DNA of 64,000 nucleotides from Mongoliibacter ruber (GCF_003003005.1 NZ_PVTR01000010.1:122278-186277), one strand, 5' to 3'; shown: positions 18,528 through 27,995, counted from the first letter of the stretch. Notes: generated from the sequence alone by a model not told the origin. Numbers and translations: made by a program.

Positions 18528-19925
18528 TTAAAACTTCTTCAGCTTCACATCCACCTTCCCAGTGGCTTTGATAAAGATATTGATGGCTTCTTCAGTTGGA
18601 TAAATACCTTCAATCTTCAGGTCAGGTTGAACCACTTTGAAGTCCGCAAATTCTGTATCTATATAGGCTCGCTGCTGCAATTCTTCTTTAGCCGTATCCA
18701 TCATATCCCCAATTGACAGCACAGCCATCTTTTTGATTTGCCGCTGGATCTTTCCTTTTCTCATTCTAATACCCAAGTTGGTGAAGAAATCACCAGCATC
18801 TACATCAAATTTAGGTTCATCAAAAATCAAAGTTTGGCTTTCATCATCGTAACGGGGCTTCCCAGCGAAATACATTTTTCCACTCACATCTTTTTTTCCT
18901 TCCCTCAAAGCCACGAAGTCCATGCTCAGCAAAGTTTTGTCCCCATATTGTTGGGTATGAAGGTTGGAAGGCCTTAGCACAGTCGTCCTATTGGTTCGGA
19001 TCTGTTGGCCTTTAAAAGCTTCATTAAGGTAATCATCTAATTCACTGTAAGGAATACTTAGTGGCAGGGTTAGGTTTATGTAATTTTCTGTATCCTCATT
19101 GCTTGAGATGTTTGGCAAGGGTTTTTTGGGTACAACAGGCTTAGTCCCTAATTTGGAAAACATTTCTCCCTCAATACCCAGATGGAGGACTAAGTTTTGG
19201 TCAAGCGTAAACTCTTCTTTTACTTTTAACTTATCGGGCAGAGCATAAAAGTGTGCTGTGATTCCACTTTCTTCAATGGTGTAAGGTTCCGAAAAAGCAT
19301 CCCAAGTAGCTTGAGCCATATTTTTGAAGTCAAACTGTGTAAGGTCAGCAGCCGCAAATTGATTATCCAAAACCCTCTGAAGCTGGTTTTTAATCAAAGG
19401 TTCCAAATTGATCTCAAAGCCGAGCAAGTTATAACTCAATGACCTACCCCAATTATCAATCTGCAGATTGCTCACATTGAGGTCCCAATTTCTTCCAATT
19501 TCAGGTTTAAAGCTGATTTCGGGTGCCAAGTTTTCATTAAATGGGAAATTGGTAGACAAATTTTGGCCAAAAACTCTCTTTTCGATCTTCATATCCCCTT
19601 TTGCATTCATAGGAACTTTCACTTTAAGGGTATTCCCTTCTACAGCTCTGATACTGATTTTACCGTTACGGTTGATATCCAAATCCGCAAAAAGACCTGA
19701 ACCAAGCTCCAAGCCTTTATCAGCAAATAGCTTGCTTCCCTGACTCTTGTTGAGGTTATCTTCCAAAAAAGAGAGGGGAATTACAATAGGAACGTTGATT
19801 TTAGAAACTGCTTCAGGCATATCAGCTGCCACAGAAGCTGCGGGTGGTCTTTCAGGACGTATTGTCCTACAAGAAAAAATGGATAGGGAGACCAAAAGAA
19901 TACTTAATCGGAGAATTTGTCGCAT
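18528..19925 (-). CDS. DUF4403 family lipoprotein
   Basis: This is a 465-residue protein if it starts at the ATG at 19925, which I prefer to a possible start at 19973 because it gives a clean lipoprotein signal peptide (MRQILRLSILLVSLSIFSC, lipidated Cys19). The mature part matches DUF4403: two repeated beta-rich modules with IPLSFLEDNLN and LPLSIPYSELDDYLNEAF, resembling BPI/TULIP-like lipid-binding proteins. It is probably anchored in the outer membrane or the periplasmic side of the inner membrane. A TAACTTTG -7 element lies on the minus strand at 19990-19997. Confidence 0.85.
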   Translation of the reverse strand: MRQILRLSILLVSLSIFSCRTIRPERPPAASVAADMPEAVSKINVPIVIPLSFLEDNLNKSQGSKLFADKGLELGSGLFADLDINRNGKISIRAVEGNTLKVKVPMNAKGDMKIEKRVFGQNLSTNFPFNENLAPEISFKPEIGRNWDLNVSNLQIDNWGRSLSYNLLGFEINLEPLIKNQLQRVLDNQFAAADLTQFDFKNMAQATWDAFSEPYTIEESGITAHFYALPDKLKVKEEFTLDQNLVLHLGIEGEMFSKLGTKPVVPKKPLPNISSNEDTENYINLTLPLSIPYSELDDYLNEAFKGQQIRTNRTTVLRPSNLHTQQYGDKTLLSMDFVALREGKKDVSGKMYFAGKPRYDDESQTLIFDEPKFDVDAGDFFTNLGIRMRKGKIQRQIKKMAVLSIGDMMDTAKEELQQRAYIDTEFADFKVVQPDLKIEGIYPTEEAINIFIKATGKVDVKLKKF

Positions 19926-19989
19926 GAACTCTATTGAAAAGGAATGATTGGTTAAGCTTAGGAATTTATACAAGGAACTATTTTCAGGC

Positions 19990-19997
19990 CAAAGTTA
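19990..19997 (-). promoter_or_regulatory. Bacteroidota-type -7 element for the DUF4403 gene
   Basis: Minus-strand TAACTTTG matches TAnnTTTG exactly and lies 65 nt before the ATG at 19925. No convincing -33 TTG is visible at the right spacing. Confidence 0.4.
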
Positions 19998-20030
19998 TTT
20001 AACCCTTATTGAATTAAGAATTATTAAGAG

Positions 20031-20369
20031 ATGAATTGGGAAAAGATAGAGAAATTAGCGCAAATAGAGGAACTTAAAAACCTCAGCAAAGAAAAACCTG
20101 TATTGATTTTTAAGCACTCCACGCGATGTAGTATCAGCAGCATGGCCTTGGACAGACTTACAAGGAACTGGAAGGATTCGGATTCTGAAATCATCAAACC
20201 TTATTACCTAGACCTGATCAGCTACAGACAGGTTTCTGATGAAATTGCCAATGAATTTGGGGTGATGCATCAGTCTCCACAAGTAATCCTTATCAAAGAT
20301 GGCAGAGCCACTTATGACAATAGTCATATGGGTATCAGCTATGGAGATATTTTGGCAGAGGCCAAGTAG
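20031..20369 (+). CDS. ytxJ: Bacillithiol-system redox protein YtxJ
   Basis: This 112-residue thioredoxin-fold protein is of the monothiol bacilliredoxin type. The active site is the single Cys in HSTRCSISS (about residue 37). The cis-Pro loop is HQSPQVILI, and the C-terminus GISYGDI is typical of YtxJ. It would remove bacillithiol from oxidised protein thiols in the cytoplasm, so the organism probably makes bacillithiol. It is divergent from the DUF4403 gene and followed by strong terminators. Confidence 0.88.
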   Translation: MNWEKIEKLAQIEELKNLSKEKPVLIFKHSTRCSISSMALDRLTRNWKDSDSEIIKPYYLDLISYRQVSDEIANEFGVMHQSPQVILIKDGRATYDNSHMGISYGDILAEAK

Positions 20370-20396
20370 TTTTTCCATAAAAAGAGATATGAAAAA

Positions 20397-20432
20397 GGCC
20401 TGATGCTTCAAATAACATCAGGCCTTTTTTTT
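20397..20432 (+). terminator. Rho-independent terminator of ytxJ
   Basis: GGCCTGATG (20397-20405) pairs perfectly with CATCAGGCC (20416-20424), followed by eight T (20425-20432). Confidence 0.9.
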
Positions 20433-20440
20433 AAAACACA

Positions 20441-20470
20441 AAAAACGCCGGGCTTTCGCTCGGCGTTTTT
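20441..20470. terminator. Bidirectional terminator, mainly for the TonB receptor gene
   Basis: AAAAACGCCG (20441-20450) pairs with CGGCGTTTTT (20461-20470). Because the A and T runs are part of the stem, it can stop transcripts from both sides. It lies 20 nt after the receptor stop codon. Confidence 0.85.
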
Positions 20471-20490
20471 AATTTATGGTCTTTCAAGTA

Positions 20491-23400
20491 TTAATTGAAA
20501 GAGTATCTAAGACCAACTTGCATTCTCCAAACGTTAGCAATGCTGTTTGAAAGTCTGAAAGTATCATTGATGATAGTAGTTGTTCCAGGATTGGTAGTGA
20601 TTCTGTAAACTGGCTCGTTGTTGGCATTTCTTCCTCTGAAGTTCAGAGGGTTTCTTTGCCATTCTATTTGAGGTACACCCCACTCAGAATTCAACAAGTT
20701 ACCTACGTTCATGAAGTCTAATCTAAACTCCAATCTATTTTTGTCATCTCTTGTAACGTTAACCCTTTGGATAAAACTCAAATCAAAAGTATTAACCCAA
20801 GGTCTAAGACCAGCATTTCTATCCAACACAGTACCTCTACTTTTACTCAAAAGAGCATCTTGATCTATGTAAGCATCGAACAATTGTGCCTGAAGCTGAG
20901 GAGTGTAAACTACATCATTCAAAGTATATTCTTCGAAATTCAATTCAGAAGCGCTGTTTGGTACGTAGATCAACCTGTTTGAGGCATCACCGAAGTTACC
21001 TGCATAAGTGTAGCTCCATCTTCCTGCATTACCACCTTCGTAGAATAGAGAGATAGTAGTGTTTTTGGTTGTGTAAGACAAGTTAGCAATCAATCTCTGC
21101 GGCTGATCGTGTTGAGCAAAACCAAGCTCAGGGTTGTTTCTATCACTTTGAACAATTGAAGGCCATAGAGAGATTGCTTGTGAACCTCCGGCAGCATCCA
21201 AGTCTCTAGCTCTTGAAAGGGTATAGGCAACATTTGCATAGAAACCACCTTCAAATGCTTTTTCCAAACTTACAGTAGCTGAAACATAATCAGCTCTTCT
21301 GTTGGCGTTGGTCAAGAAGAAAGCATTTCTAAAGTCAGGATCATTAGAGTATCCTGCAAGTCCTGGCTGAGAAGTCCAGAAAGGTCTCTGGTCAGGGCCA
21401 TTCAATGTTCCATCAGGGTCTCTCAATACCAAGTTGTTAGCAATTGGAGTAGTTACATCTCTTGAGTAGATGAAATCAAATGCACCGATAATACCGAATG
21501 GCAATTGCTTGTCAACACCAAGGTTTGTTCTCCATACTTGAGGCAATCTGAAGTTTCTGTCAGTCAAGTTCAACTCATTTGACAAGGTTTGACCTGGGTT
21601 TTCAGGATTGTAAGCAGTCACATCAGGATTGAAAGTAATACCTGCATCAATTACTTCTTGTCCTTCTAAACCATAACCACCTCTGATTACACCAGAGCCA
21701 TTTACTTGGTTAGACAACCATACGAAAGGAATACGACCTGAGAATACACCCGTACCACCTCTAATTACTGTAGATCTGTCACCATTCACATCCCAGTTTA
21801 CACCGATTCTTGGTGAGAACAATGGATTAATTTTAGGGAATACAGAAACATCAGGTGTGAAAGTAGATCCATCAGGAGCTGTGAACGTTTTGTTCAAATT
21901 GTTCAACAATTCGTTTTGAGGAATATCGATTGGGTAGAATGGAAGATCAACTCTCAAACCACCAGTCACTTTCAATTGAGAAGTAACTTGATATTCATCC
22001 TGTACATAGAAACCTAACTGGCCAAATCTTGTGGCATCAGTTGGAGGAGTAGTAGAACCATCCAAAGCAAATCCTTTAGCAAATGCATCAGGGAAAACGT
22101 TTGGATTTCTGTTGATTACACCTTCTACGAAGTTGTCATACCCAATATATCTATAGAAACCATTGAAAGTTGGGTTAAACGCGTTGTCAAAAGTCATGTA
22201 CTCAAAGTTACCACCGATAGTATATGTGTGCTTACCTTTGAAGATTGAGAAGTTGTTTGTGATGTTAAGGATATTGTTTTCCAACAAGTTACCTACAGTA
22301 AACAACTCATTACCCATTGACATGTAGTAAAGTGGGTTTCCAGACTCATCTGGTTCAAGTACTTCTATGAAAGGAAATGCTTGACCACCTGGGATACCTC
22401 TTTTAGGATCCGTAACGGAAGTGTAACCAATATTCAATTGGTTTGACATATTAGAACCAATTCTGCTGTTCAATTCAGCCACAACAGACTGGACTCTTCT
22501 ATCATTGGTATAGTTGGCATTTCTGAAGTTGATACCTTCTACACCTGTTCTATTGGTATTAAAAAATCTTGTTTGGATATATCTGATTGAGTTTCCATTA
22601 GTAGGAATATCAGTAAAGGCAGTGTAACCATTATAACGAACAGTCAATTTGTTGTTTTGATTGATGTTATAATCTAACCTTACATTCAATCTTGTCTGCT
22701 CAGAGTTGAATGGATAAGAATCAGGAGCACCTGTATCATAACCATATATACTGTTTAATCTATCTCTAACGAAGTTCGCTTCAGACAATGGGACTCTTGA
22801 AATGAATTGACCATCTGGAGTTTCGCCATCTCTAGCAGCTCTTCTCAAAATAGAAGGGCTTAATTCTGTTTCAGTCTCATAGTTGACGAAGAAGAATAAT
22901 TTGTCTTTAATAATTGGACCACCCAATCTAAAGCCCATAATTTCATTTCTAGCGTCATTTTGAGGAATAAAATTATCACCTATTTTGGTACCCTGCATCT
23001 GATCATTTCTCAAGAAATAATAAGCAGAACCTCTGAAAGTGTTGTCACCGGATTTGGTAATAGCATTTACACCAGCACCAGTAAATCCACCTTGACGAAC
23101 ATCATAAGGAGCAAGGTTAACTTGAATTTCTTCAATAGCATCCACAGAAACAGGATTACCGCCCGCAAACTGTCCAGAACCAAGTCCGAAGTTGTTGTTG
23201 TAGATGTTACCATCAATGGTAAAGTTGTTAAATCTTGAAGAAGTACCCGCAAAAGCGTTACCATTGGACTGCGGAGTCAATCTGGTAAAGTCATTTACAC
23301 TTCTCGTTACAGTAGGAAGAGAATTGATTCTATCGCTACCAAGGTTCAATGCAGCACCGGTACGGTCAGCATCCAAGATTCCACCTTTAGTAGTGATTAC

Positions 23401-23766
23401 CTCAATAACATCCAATTCCATTCCATCAGACATTACTGCATTGATGTTGTAGTTCTGTCCAAGAGAAAGGTTGATATTGTCAAAAACCCTATCTTCAAAA
23501 CCCACGAATGTAACAGTAACTGCGTAGGGACCACCTACCCTTACGTTAGGTAATACGAAACGACCATCCACGTTGGAAACCGCACCGTATCTAGTTCCTG
23601 ATGGCGTGTGTACCGCCACAATGTTAGCTCCTGGAAGTGTTTCACCGGAAGCATCCGTAACAACCCCCTGCATGCTAGCAGTCGTAACCCCTTGCGAATA
23701 TGCTGTACCGGCTGCAAAAACCAGCATCAACACTGCAAAAAGACTCTTTAGTAATGATTGCCTCAT
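20491..23766 (-). CDS. TonB-dependent receptor, Oar-like
   Basis: This 1091-residue outer-membrane protein has a signal peptide (1-24, cleaved after AYSQ), a CarboxypepD_reg-like beta-sandwich (about 30-115: GVVTDASGETLPGANI, DGRFVLPNV), a plug domain (about 130-240), and a large beta-barrel ending in VGLRYSFN. It resembles Oar-type receptors rather than SusC, and no SusD partner is nearby, so its ligand is not indicated. The gene is well separated (360 nt upstream) and has its own terminator, so it is a single-gene unit. Gly/Asn-rich plug segments (IDGNIYNNNFGLGSGQF) are typical of the family. Confidence 0.92.
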   Translation of the reverse strand: MRQSLLKSLFAVLMLVFAAGTAYSQGVTTASMQGVVTDASGETLPGANIVAVHTPSGTRYGAVSNVDGRFVLPNVRVGGPYAVTVTFVGFEDRVFDNINLSLGQNYNINAVMSDGMELDVIEVITTKGGILDADRTGAALNLGSDRINSLPTVTRSVNDFTRLTPQSNGNAFAGTSSRFNNFTIDGNIYNNNFGLGSGQFAGGNPVSVDAIEEIQVNLAPYDVRQGGFTGAGVNAITKSGDNTFRGSAYYFLRNDQMQGTKIGDNFIPQNDARNEIMGFRLGGPIIKDKLFFFVNYETETELSPSILRRAARDGETPDGQFISRVPLSEANFVRDRLNSIYGYDTGAPDSYPFNSEQTRLNVRLDYNINQNNKLTVRYNGYTAFTDIPTNGNSIRYIQTRFFNTNRTGVEGINFRNANYTNDRRVQSVVAELNSRIGSNMSNQLNIGYTSVTDPKRGIPGGQAFPFIEVLEPDESGNPLYYMSMGNELFTVGNLLENNILNITNNFSIFKGKHTYTIGGNFEYMTFDNAFNPTFNGFYRYIGYDNFVEGVINRNPNVFPDAFAKGFALDGSTTPPTDATRFGQLGFYVQDEYQVTSQLKVTGGLRVDLPFYPIDIPQNELLNNLNKTFTAPDGSTFTPDVSVFPKINPLFSPRIGVNWDVNGDRSTVIRGGTGVFSGRIPFVWLSNQVNGSGVIRGGYGLEGQEVIDAGITFNPDVTAYNPENPGQTLSNELNLTDRNFRLPQVWRTNLGVDKQLPFGIIGAFDFIYSRDVTTPIANNLVLRDPDGTLNGPDQRPFWTSQPGLAGYSNDPDFRNAFFLTNANRRADYVSATVSLEKAFEGGFYANVAYTLSRARDLDAAGGSQAISLWPSIVQSDRNNPELGFAQHDQPQRLIANLSYTTKNTTISLFYEGGNAGRWSYTYAGNFGDASNRLIYVPNSASELNFEEYTLNDVVYTPQLQAQLFDAYIDQDALLSKSRGTVLDRNAGLRPWVNTFDLSFIQRVNVTRDDKNRLEFRLDFMNVGNLLNSEWGVPQIEWQRNPLNFRGRNANNEPVYRITTNPGTTTIINDTFRLSNSIANVWRMQVGLRYSFN

Positions 23767-24126
23767 AATTTTTGTTTTTTGTGGAAAATTAAGATTTAGT
23801 TTAGAAATAAGTTTTGTTTTCCAGCTACAAATGTAGAGGTCTTATCCAAGTTTTCATTTTAGTTATTGTTAAGTTTTAACATTAATTCACATCATTACTT
23901 AACAATTTCTTAACATTGAATTTGGAAGGAAATTCTAAAATCATGCAAATTTTGCCAATTCAATCGTTTGAATTCACATAAAACAGCCCTTTTCTCAAAA
24001 TTAATTATCTCGGGCAAAAAGTGTGTTAAGAAATCTTTAACCCAATGTTAAGCGCTCTATTCGTGTAAAAAGGGGAAAATTAAGGGTATAATCTCCATAT
24101 ATTTAGCAATAAACCATCCAATCAAA
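23767..24126. promoter_or_regulatory. Divergent intergenic region with a -7 element for the TonB receptor
   Basis: This 360-nt AT-rich gap lies between the minus-strand receptor gene and the plus-strand YhhN gene. The minus strand has TACATTTG at 23828-23835, an exact TAnnTTTG, 62 nt before the receptor ATG. It is rich in TTAACA-type repeats (CTTAACAATTTCTTAACA and similar around 23899-24040). No gene is visible. Confidence 0.4.
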
Positions 24127-24831
24127 ATGAAAAAAAGAAATTTGCTTTGGCTATACCTTTTCCTTTTTGTCAGCATCATTGATATTCTCTTTACCGCCAA
24201 TGGGCAATTGGAATACAGGTATTATTCAAAACCTCTGATAATCCTTTCTTTATGGGCCTATTTTATTGCATCGAGTGTAGCCATCAAAGGAACTACACTG
24301 CGAAAAGCTGTAAGTGCTGCATTGATTTGCTCTTGGGCCGGGGATGTCTTGCTTCTATTTCCAAATCTCTTTTTATATGGCCTTGGGGCTTTTTTACTCG
24401 CTCACCTATGCTATATCTTCGCCTTCAAGATCGCCCAAAAAAATCCTTTCGCTATAGGACAGGTCAATTTCATAAGGCTCTTCTTTTATAATCTCCCCAT
24501 TTATATCATCGCCGCTTTCGTCTATTTCTTGATTCAGCCGGGACTTGGTAATATGAAATGGCCTGTCATCATTTACCTGATTGTCATTGTGATGATGGCC
24601 ACTGTAGCGAGAGAGAGATTTGGGAATACCAATGCCATCAGTTTCTGGCAGGTTTTTATCGGGGGGCTTTTCTTTGTAGTCTCGGACGGTATTCTTGCCA
24701 TCAACAAATTTTTCGAGCCTTTTCCTGAATCGGGGGTTTTGGTCATGGGCACTTATATACTCGCACAGCTCTTGATAGTAAGAGGGATTATGGCTCATGG
24801 ACAAGAGTATAAAGTTGCTACCAAAAAATAA
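24127..24831 (+). CDS. YhhN family lysoplasmalogenase-like membrane protein
   Basis: This 234-residue protein has about eight transmembrane helices and matches the YhhN/TMEM86 family. The conserved motifs include SWAGDVLLLFPN (about 62-73), AHLCYIFAF and VSDGILAINKF. TMEM86B and some bacterial relatives hydrolyse the vinyl ether bond of lysoplasmalogens. Whether this organism has such lipids is unknown, so the enzymatic role is by family only. Confidence 0.82.
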   Translation: MKKRNLLWLYLFLFVSIIDILFTANGQLEYRYYSKPLIILSLWAYFIASSVAIKGTTLRKAVSAALICSWAGDVLLLFPNLFLYGLGAFLLAHLCYIFAFKIAQKNPFAIGQVNFIRLFFYNLPIYIIAAFVYFLIQPGLGNMKWPVIIYLIVIVMMATVARERFGNTNAISFWQVFIGGLFFVVSDGILAINKFFEPFPESGVLVMGTYILAQLLIVRGIMAHGQEYKVATKK

Positions 24832-24832
24832 A

Positions 24833-24858
24833 CCCTACCGATAAAAATGTCGGCAGGG
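24833..24858. terminator. Hairpin between convergent YhhN and fasciclin genes
   Basis: CCCTACCGA (24833-24841) pairs with TCGGCAGGG (24850-24858) with one mismatch. There is no T run on the plus strand. It probably ends the YhhN transcript or the convergent fasciclin transcript. Confidence 0.45.
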
Positions 24859-24891
24859 CTATTGGTTTGCGTGGGATTAGTTTTACTTGGT

Positions 24892-25458
24892 TTAGCTTTT
24901 CGGCAAAACCACGGTATCTATAACGTGTATAACACCGTTTGATTGAAATACATCGCCTATGGTCACCTTGGATTGGTTCCCGTTTTCGTCAGAGATATAA
25001 AGGTCTTTTCCTTTCATCCATGCCGTCAATTCACCTCCACTTACTGTTTTGAAAGAAGCTTTACCATTGCCTTTTTTGATAGCATCAGCGATTTCTTTAG
25101 AGCCCAACTTGCCTGAGACTACATGGTAGGTAAGGATATTGGTCAAAGTCTCTTTGTTCTCTGGTTTTACCAAAGTTTCAACTGTACCTGCCGGTAATTT
25201 CTCAAATGCAGCATTGGTAGGCGCAAAAACTGTAAATGGTCCTGCAGTCTGAAGCGTTTCAACCAAACCTGCAGCCTGTACTGCCGCTACCAATGTGGTG
25301 TGGTCTTTGGAATTCACTGCATTTTCTACAATGTTTTTGGAAGGATACATAGGTGCGCCACCTACTTCAACTGTTTTTTCTTTTTGTCCAAAAGCTGTGA
25401 AAGCATTCAGAACAAACATGGCCAAAATAGCCGCTTGGAAGAATCTCATGGTTTTCAT
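24892..25458 (-). CDS. Secreted fasciclin-domain protein
   Basis: This 188-residue protein has a signal peptide (cleaved near AFGQ) and one FAS1 domain (about 45-187) with the H1 motif GPFTVFAPTNAAFEKLP and the H2 region NGVIHVIDTVVLP. FAS1 domains mediate adhesion in many organisms; in bacteria their ligands are mostly unknown. It stands alone, divergent from pheS. The C-terminus is the end of the FAS1 fold, with no T9SS sorting domain, so it is probably periplasmic or exported by another route. Confidence 0.9.
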   Translation of the reverse strand: MKTMRFFQAAILAMFVLNAFTAFGQKEKTVEVGGAPMYPSKNIVENAVNSKDHTTLVAAVQAAGLVETLQTAGPFTVFAPTNAAFEKLPAGTVETLVKPENKETLTNILTYHVVSGKLGSKEIADAIKKGNGKASFKTVSGGELTAWMKGKDLYISDENGNQSKVTIGDVFQSNGVIHVIDTVVLPKS

Positions 25459-25555
25459 AAATAATATTGGTTTAAATGTTATGGCAGGATTTACGGATAT
25501 CTGGTATACATTGGATTTTGAAGGATCAAAAAAATGTATTTACCATCAATTGTTT

Positions 25556-25563
25556 TAGATTTG
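25556..25563 (+). promoter_or_regulatory. -7 element for pheS
   Basis: TAGATTTG is an exact TAnnTTTG, 24 nt before the pheS ATG. The spacing gives a short leader. No clear -33 element is seen. Confidence 0.4.
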
Positions 25564-25587
25564 TGCCTCTGATTAAAAAACCAAAAC

Positions 25588-26616
25588 ATGCATCAGGAAA
25601 AAATTGAAGCCATCAAATCCGCTATTGCATCAGCAGATGCGAGTAATGCCGAAGAACTTGAGGCTTATAGAATGTCATATATCAGCAAAAAATCTGTAGT
25701 CGGTGAATTGTTTGCCGGCATGAGGGATATTCCCAATGAACAGAAAAAAGCTTACGGACAATTGGTAAATGAAGTCAAGGTTTTGGCTGAAGCCAAATTC
25801 CAGGAACTGATTGAAAAAGTAAATTCATCCTCCAAAAAGTCAAAATCAACCGATATTGACCTTACTTTACCAGCTACCAATATTGCGGCAGGAGGTATTC
25901 ACCCGCTCACCGCCACCAGGCAGCGTATTATTGAGATTTTTGAAAGAATTGGCTTCAATCTATCTGAAGGACCTGAAATCGAAGACGATTGGCACAATTT
26001 CACTGCATTAAATTTCCCTGAAAATCACCCGGCGAGGGAGATGCAAGATACCTTTTTCGTAGAAAAAAATCCTGATATCGCATTGCGGACGCATACTTCT
26101 TCCGTTCAGGTAAGGGTGATGGAAAATCAAAAACCTCCTATCAGAACTTTGTCTCCGGGCCGGGTTTTCAGAAATGAAGCCATTTCGGCAAGAGCTCATT
26201 GCATTTTTCATCAGGTGGAAGGTTTATATGTAGATGAAAATGTAGGTTTTGCTGATTTGAAAAATACGCTTTACCACTTCGCCAAAGAAATGTTTGGCAA
26301 AGAGACCAAAGTGAGGTTTAGACCATCTTTTTTCCCATTTACGGAGCCAAGTGCAGAAATTGACATTTCATGTCAACTCTGTGGTGGCAAAGGCTGTAAT
26401 GTGTGTAAAGGCACAGGTTGGGTAGAAATCGGCGGTTCAGGAATGGTCGATCCAAATGTGCTGGAAAACTGTGGCATCGATTCTAAAAAGTATACAGGAT
26501 TTGCATTTGGAATGGGAATAGAGCGTATAGCCATGCTTAAATACCAAATCAAAGACCTACGCCTTTTCACTGAAAACGATGTAAGGTTTCTGAAGCAATT
26601 TAGATCTATGGTGTAA
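25588..26616 (+). CDS. pheS: Phenylalanyl-tRNA synthetase alpha subunit
   Basis: This 342-residue subunit charges tRNA-Phe together with PheT, which is not in the window. The N-terminal coiled coil (1-85) binds tRNA. The class II catalytic core follows with motif 2 (FHQVEGLYVDENVGF) and motif 3 (GFAFGMGIERIAMLKY). A CxxC-type cluster, CQLCGGKGCNVCKGTGW, lies in between. Length is normal. It appears monocistronic, followed by a repeat-bearing gap. Confidence 0.97.
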   Translation: MHQEKIEAIKSAIASADASNAEELEAYRMSYISKKSVVGELFAGMRDIPNEQKKAYGQLVNEVKVLAEAKFQELIEKVNSSSKKSKSTDIDLTLPATNIAAGGIHPLTATRQRIIEIFERIGFNLSEGPEIEDDWHNFTALNFPENHPAREMQDTFFVEKNPDIALRTHTSSVQVRVMENQKPPIRTLSPGRVFRNEAISARAHCIFHQVEGLYVDENVGFADLKNTLYHFAKEMFGKETKVRFRPSFFPFTEPSAEIDISCQLCGGKGCNVCKGTGWVEIGGSGMVDPNVLENCGIDSKKYTGFAFGMGIERIAMLKYQIKDLRLFTENDVRFLKQFRSMV

Positions 26617-26869
26617 GCGTGTATGTCACGAAGAAAATCACGAAGCGCTTTTTAAGTTTCGGTTAGTGGGGACAGTAACCTAGGCGAAGCGTAAAAATTG
26701 ATATTAATAGATATTAGATACTGGTAGATATTTGAACCTAGGGTTGGCGAATCCTTTGTGCCTTTGGGTCTTTGTGGCTCATTTCTTTAATTGCTTCTTT
26801 GTGGCAAAAGAATAACCACAAAAAACTTGGGGAACCCTTTGCGTGTTAGCGCCTTTGTGGCCTAAAATC
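26617..26869. repeat. Intergenic repeat region with degenerate CTTTGTGGC units
   Basis: This 253-nt non-coding gap contains several copies of a G/T-rich unit: CCTTTGTGCCTTTGGGTCTT with TGTGGC, CTTCTTTGTGGC and GCGCCTTTGTGGCC, plus CACGAAG twice near the left end (26632-26655). TTTGTGG (26798-26804) and CCACAAA (26816-26822) form a hairpin. Similar CTTTGTG/CACGAAG intergenic repeats occur in many Bacteroidota genomes. Function unknown; it also fills the space between two convergent genes. Confidence 0.6.
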
Positions 26870-27634
26870 TTAATTGACTCTAAAATGTACAGTATCTAAA
26901 AATGAGGACACCTCCTCTAAAAGCTCCATATTCTCAACCACAGCATTGCCTAAAACCACCAAATCTGCCCCAGCCTGGAAAGCTGTTTTGATTTTCTCCA
27001 AGCTATTCAGTCCACCACCAACAATCAAGGGTGCTGCCACAGCTTTTTTTACCTTCTGAATAATCTCAGAAGAAACAGGAACAGGTGCTCCGCTTCCGGC
27101 ATCTAGGTAAAAATATTTTAATCCTAAAAATTTCCCTGCAAGCGCAGTCGCAACAGCAAGTTCAGGGCGATGATTGGGCAAAGGAATAGTTTGACTGATG
27201 TAATGCACAGAAGTCATTTCCCCTCCATCTACCAACATGTATCCCGTCGGCAAGGTCTCTACTTGGCTTTTGGCTAATTCGGGAGCTATACTCACATGTT
27301 GCCCAATAAGAAACTCTGGATTACGCCCAGATATCAGGGACATAAACAAAATCCCATCGGCAAGAGGGGAAAATTGAATGGCACTTCCGGGGAAAAGAAT
27401 TACAGGTGTGTCGGTATCAATACTTTTAATCAATTGGATGATTTCTTGGATATTATTTCGCTGTAAAAGACTACCCCCCAAGAAAAAAAAATCAACTTTG
27501 GCGTTGACTGCCCTGATAACCTTTTCACTAAAATCAGCCTTAGATTGAAAATCATCTGGATCAATGAGCCAAATCAAGCCCTTACGCCCCGAATGATAAA
27601 AACTCTCAATCAGGTCTTTAATTGAATTATTCAT
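26870..27634 (-). CDS. Geranylgeranylglyceryl-phosphate synthase (PcrB/GGGPS family)
   Basis: This 254-residue TIM-barrel prenyltransferase joins a polyprenyl diphosphate to sn-glycerol 1-phosphate, the first ether-lipid step known from archaea. Key motifs are LIDPDD near the N-terminus, FLGGSLLQ, YFYLDAGSGAPVP, and the phosphate-binding loops IVGGGLNS and VLGNAVVE. Bacteroidota carry group II enzymes of this type, whose product has been shown in some species to be geranylgeranylglyceryl phosphate, but the later steps and role are unclear. Its start overlaps the end of the next gene upstream by 8 nt. Confidence 0.92.
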   Translation of the reverse strand: MNNSIKDLIESFYHSGRKGLIWLIDPDDFQSKADFSEKVIRAVNAKVDFFFLGGSLLQRNNIQEIIQLIKSIDTDTPVILFPGSAIQFSPLADGILFMSLISGRNPEFLIGQHVSIAPELAKSQVETLPTGYMLVDGGEMTSVHYISQTIPLPNHRPELAVATALAGKFLGLKYFYLDAGSGAPVPVSSEIIQKVKKAVAAPLIVGGGLNSLEKIKTAFQAGADLVVLGNAVVENMELLEEVSSFLDTVHFRVN

Positions 27635-27995
27635 CTTCTAACTCTGTGTCTTGTTTGCCAATTTGATTGATAAACTGTTGCTTACCATAGCTAATCAAGA
27701 CTGGGAGCATCAATGCTCCAACCCGACCCAAGAATCCGGATTTTTGCTTTTGGGTAAGTTTCTTTTCAAGATCCTCATCCAGCAATCCTTCTCTTTCCAA
27801 AACCTTCAATACTTGTTCGGTTTTTTTGTTTTTCTTGCCTGACAACAACCTAAAAACTGAAAAAGCTACTAAGCCTCCAACAAGTGCTCCTGCTCCTACT
27901 TTTATCCAATCTTCAGAATCCTTTTTGGCAATATTCAATTGCATGCTAAGGGTTTGCTCTAGCTCTTCGGCTTTCTTTTTCAAGTCCTCTTTCAT
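27627..27995 (-). CDS. Small membrane-associated protein (YtxH-like layout)
   Basis: This 122-residue protein has an N-terminal amphipathic/coiled-coil region (1-28), a Gly-rich hydrophobic segment VGAGALVGGLVAFSVFRLL (about 32-50), a basic KKNKK stretch and a second weakly hydrophobic part. The layout resembles YtxH/DUF883-like membrane stress proteins, but I do not recognise the exact family. It lies between a holin-like gene (1 nt overlap) and the GGGP synthase gene (8 nt overlap), so the three are tightly co-translated. Confidence 0.65.
   Translation of the reverse strand: MKEDLKKKAEELEQTLSMQLNIAKKDSEDWIKVGAGALVGGLVAFSVFRLLSGKKNKKTEQVLKVLEREGLLDEDLEKKLTQKQKSGFLGRVGALMLPVLISYGKQQFINQIGKQDTELEDE

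Noticed and set aside
26617..26869. Direct repeats considered as a CRISPR array
   Set aside because: Units are short, degenerate and irregularly spaced, with no cas genes in the window.
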